Source: Pelagophyceae sp. CCMP2097 (taxonomy: Eukaryota > Sar > Pelagophyceae). Taken from it: a stretch of DNA of 19,271 nucleotides. Position numbers and translations under genes: made by a program. The stretch spans positions 482,971-502,241 of the forward strand of contig MU657183.1 of assembly GCA_026770575.1 (NCBI GenBank), read 5' to 3'. Position 1 is the stretch's first letter. Each line of letters starts with the position of its first letter. Shown here one piece after another: positions 16,521-19,271 of the stretch. The notes under the pieces were generated by a model that saw only the letters and a program-made list of their open reading frames with translations, ran no database searches and was not told the DNA's origin.

Positions 16521-18018
16521 AGCTGAAAGTTATCTAAATTTTAAGTGAGATGGGTTTTAAACTCAGTTTTAAGCGCAAAAATCGAAAGTTATCTAAATTT
16601 TAACTTTTAAGACACAAAAGATGTCAGCTGCTTAAAAGCGATTTTATCAAGTCTATTTTCAGGATGCCGAAGTGGCATTATCGCGGCTGACTGGCCTCTC
16701 GTGGGGAACGCCCTCCAGCGGCTCCACGGCGGCGACTGGGTCCCATATAGGTCGTGTTTGAAGCGAAAGCGCTGCCGCGGTGCGACGGGGGAGCCTTGCA
16801 ACCGCGGAGCAGCGCGCCAAGCGCGGCGCCGGCGTTGCATTCGCTTCATACTGCGACGGCGGGGCGGGCCCGACGGGGGCGATGCCGGCAGAAGTTTCGA
16901 GCGAAAGTGCCGCCGCGCCGCCTTGTTATCGACCCGAGAGGGAAAAGCATACAAAAACGCCGACGCTCAAACCTCGGCCGGCGGGCCCACAGCCGGGCGC
17001 GGGTGTCGGAAGCGACGGGCCCACGAAGCCACGGGCGGCGGCGTCGCCGCGACGCGGCTGGCGGGACCACCATTCTTTACGCGTGCAGCGACGCGCTCCA
17101 CGACGCGGCCCCGTCGATAAATTGAGCCGAACTTCGAGACAGCGCACCGGAAGGCGGCGGGGGCGCCTCGCCGCCGGAGCTGCGCGCGGCGGCGACGCCG
17201 CAGGCACCGAACGAGCCGACCACTTTTACAGTAAGCGGCGCCCCGCGCCAGCGACTCCGGCTGTGCCTTTCGTTCAAACTTCGCCGCGCGGCGCGGGTAT
17301 CAGCGCGGGCGCCGGCACCGGCGCGGGCATCGGCGCGGGCGGCATTCGACCATGCAAGGCATCCGACCTCTCATCACGCGAGTGACTCGCTGAACTCACT
17401 TAAAATCCGAGCAGAACTCAGTTTCTAGTAGGAATCCTAAATAGGCCTATTTAAAGGCTCGGAGAGAGGTATTTTAAGTACAGTGCAAATGTGAGAGTAA
17501 GATAATGGCCAAAGGCAACCCGTTGCCTTTTTCTTCTTAAAACTTAAGCTAATCGACAGTGCCTGTCGCCTTTGCCTTCTTAAAATATAAGATAATCGGC
17601 CTTGGGGGCTGTCCTCAGCCGCCCATGGGCTTCGTCGCAGCTGGTAAAAAAGTCGCTGAATCTCGGGGTTTAGCGAAGATTTTCACGTGGACGACGCTTC
17701 CGCTGCACCGTGCATCAAGGGGTGACCACAGAAGGGACCGTAAGCGTGGTCTATCGCATATGCGTCGGGTAGCAGCGGCGGCAGCCGGGGGGTGGTGGGC
17801 TACGGTTGGTCCCGGAGGTCGACGATGACGAAAAAGTCGGCCCGCCAGCGCCTTCTTAAAAAATAAGCGACTGGCGGCAGAGACCGCCTTTGCCTTTAGA
17901 TAAAATCCATTATCTTACTCTCACATTCGCACTGTAAGGCTTCTTAAAATCTAGATAACTCCTCTATTTCCAGTTTTAAAGGCCGCTGAAAGCGTTAAAA
18001 TTTAGATAACTTTCAGCT
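16521..18018. mobile_element. MITE-E, about 1.5 kb, TTA target duplication
   Basis: Perfect 24-bp ends AGCTGAAAGTTATCTAAATT... (16521) and the complement (ending 18018) are flanked by TTA at 16518-16520 and 18019-18021. TTA/TAA duplications are typical of PIF/Harbinger elements, so that group is likely. A second direct copy of GAAAGTTATCTAAATTTTAA lies at about 16580. The GC-rich middle (16700-17390) has open frames without recognisable domains. MITE-F is nested in its right third. Confidence 0.8.
17479..17936. mobile_element. MITE-F, 458 bp, nested in MITE-E
   Basis: The 30-bp ends TACAGTGCAAATGTGAGAGT... (17479-17508) and inverted 17907-17936 differ at one base. No clear target duplication is seen. 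The interior holds several hairpins: AAAGGCAAC/GTTGCCTTT at 17511-17530, GACAGTGCCTGTC near 17556, and GGCGGCAGAGACCGCC near 17873. The right 100 bp is repeated at 18964-19071. Confidence 0.8.
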
Positions 18019-18037
18019 TTAGGAATTCCTACAATTG

Positions 18038-18760
18038 TAGAGAGCTTCAGCTCAAAGTGATACCCTATCGAATTCATATCCTATCGTATCCATCGGACAA
18101 TATCAAACCATTACCTATCGAACTGATCTGCATATTTTGGAGACGACGACGTTGTCTTATGGAGGGGTCAAGGATATCGGTCAGTTCTCGTCGGAATGAG
18201 GCGCTGAATGGCCCTATCGACGCGCCTTGGTCCCGCAGGGCCGGCCCTAACTTTGTTTTGCGTTGTGGCTACCCCTTGGGCAGCAGCGACGTGGCATCGG
18301 AAGGCGCGTGAGGAGCATGCGTTCGGGCCCTTGCGGGACCCGCCACGCGCCGGCAACCGGCGGGAACTGCGCGTAGGCGTCCGCAACCAATCCGGCAGCG
18401 CCCGGAACCGGCCGCGACAGCGCATCGCGGGTGGTTACGAACTCGAACACAAGTACCCAAAACGCCGATTCCGCTAGAGTCGACGCACCATGCGGAAAAT
18501 CTACGGGCGTCTGCGCATGGGCTTGTTGACTGCGCAACATCGATCCCGGGACGGGAGTCGGCTGGGGTGCCTCGGGGTTGCCCTCGGGCCAAAGTAGTAC
18601 CTAAGTACTACTTTGATTTGGCTCGCGAGTTTGGGAGTTGTACGAGGTCCGTTGAACGGAGAGATCGCTGCAAGCTCTATATGTCAACGGGCTTTTAACG
18701 GGGTTTTATTTGATAGGGTATCACTTTCGATAGGGTATCACTTTGAGCTGAAGCTCTCTA
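18038..18760. mobile_element. MITE-G, 723 bp, TTG target duplication
   Basis: Perfect 35-bp inverted ends start TAGAGAGCTTCAGCTCAAAG (18038-18072 and 18726-18760). TTG flanks both sides (18035-18037 and 18761-18763). The right end has a duplicated GATAGGGTATCACTTT. The interior is GC-rich with no recognised protein. The terminal TAGAGA-S-CTTCA is shared with MITE-D, which suggests a common transposase source. Confidence 0.88.
18591..18614. repeat. Hairpin with 10-bp perfect stem
   Basis: AAAGTAGTAC, loop CTAA, GTACTACTTT. It lies inside MITE-G near its right end. A Pol II or RNA-level role is not indicated by anything around it. Confidence 0.6.
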
Positions 18761-18963
18761 TTGACTGAAGCCTCTGCTCTTCACCTTAGAAAACAGCCTC
18801 CCATGCAGATACGTGGTGCTCTACCTGCGTCCAGCATTCTGGATCCGGTTCAATTACCCCGTTGTGATTTTTTTGCCCTTCGCCTCTTGAGACATTTTCT
18901 ATTTTTTTTGTTTTCCAATACTCAACCACGCGCGCGGCGGGCGAAACGCCCTTTTAAGATAAC

Positions 18964-19071
18964 GTCGGCCCGCCAGCGCCTTTTGGCTTCTTAAAAAATA
19001 AGCGACTGGCGGCAGAGACCGCCTTTGCCTTTAGATAAAATCCATTATCTTACTCTCACATTCACCCTGTA
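18964..19071. mobile_element. Truncated copy of MITE-F (right end only)
   Basis: It matches 17836-17936 from GTCGGCCCGCCAGCGCC to the terminal CTGTA, with a small insertion (TTTTGGC) and two differences near the end (CACCCTGTA against CGCACTGTA). The left half is missing. From 19072 to the end of the window nothing is recognisable. Confidence 0.8.
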
Positions 19072-19271
19072 GCCTAGCGAGTCAGGGAGGTACCGATTTT
19101 GGGGGGTCACTACAAGATGGTTTCGCCAAGAAAGTCAAGTATTTTTTGGGCAAATTTGAAACGGTCTTTCGAGGTACAGATACCGGGGTCGCATGCAGCG
19201 CGCCGAGACGCCTCCAGCCGTGCCGGATGAACTTTGGCATGTCTTCTATGGGCTGAGAAAATCGATTTGGC

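Noticed and set aside
16780..17385. 201-codon frame in the GC-rich middle of MITE-E
   Set aside because: Low-complexity Ala/Gly/Arg-rich composition and competing frames on both strands. No family recognised.

Overview
The window looks like eukaryotic nuclear DNA rich in transposable elements. Three things support this. Two protein-coding genes on the + strand open fully only if short spliceosomal introns (68-122 nt) are removed. There are C2H2 zinc-finger, ubiquitin-like and WD40 sequences. Most of the right-hand two thirds consists of short elements with terminal inverted repeats (TIRs) and target-site duplications (TSDs). The coding part is GC-rich with short introns, which fits a GC-rich microalga or other protist, but the species cannot be fixed from the sequence and this is only an inference.

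Left part (1-7100). A GC-rich tandem array with a 150-bp period (45-440) lies upstream of a six-exon gene (850-5039). Removing five introns gives a 1252-residue protein: an N-terminal segment, a ubiquitin-like domain ending in Gly-Gly, a basic stretch, a zinc-finger region, and a Plavaka/Tnp2-like (CACTA-related) transposase. About 0.8 kb downstream on the same strand is a three-exon gene (5823-6884) for an unrecognised 284-residue protein, possibly a partner encoded by the same element. I did not find the outer TIRs of this element; its left end may lie outside the window.

Middle (7100-9530). This holds AT-richer DNA with a GCCAGC-rich degenerate repeat, a 44-bp tandem duplication, a long near-perfect palindrome, a 20-bp perfect palindrome, and a short WD40-repeat remnant on the minus strand.

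Right part (9530-19271). This is a nest of non-autonomous elements. Three copies of a TA-flanked element of about 384 bp (MITE-A) are present. Copy 2 is split by a 1.3-kb insertion carrying tRNA-like T-arms and an identical 82-bp repeat pair. Copy 3 is split by a 484-bp element (MITE-B) with about 90-bp TIRs and a CATAA TSD. After these come a decayed transposase remnant (12897-13433), a 121-bp hairpin element, a tandem array of about 70 bp, and a cluster of four TIR elements (MITE-D, E, F, G) that are adjacent or nested. The MITE letters are labels used only in this annotation. None of these small elements encodes a recognisable protein, so all would need enzymes supplied from elsewhere; no link to the large transposase could be shown from their ends.
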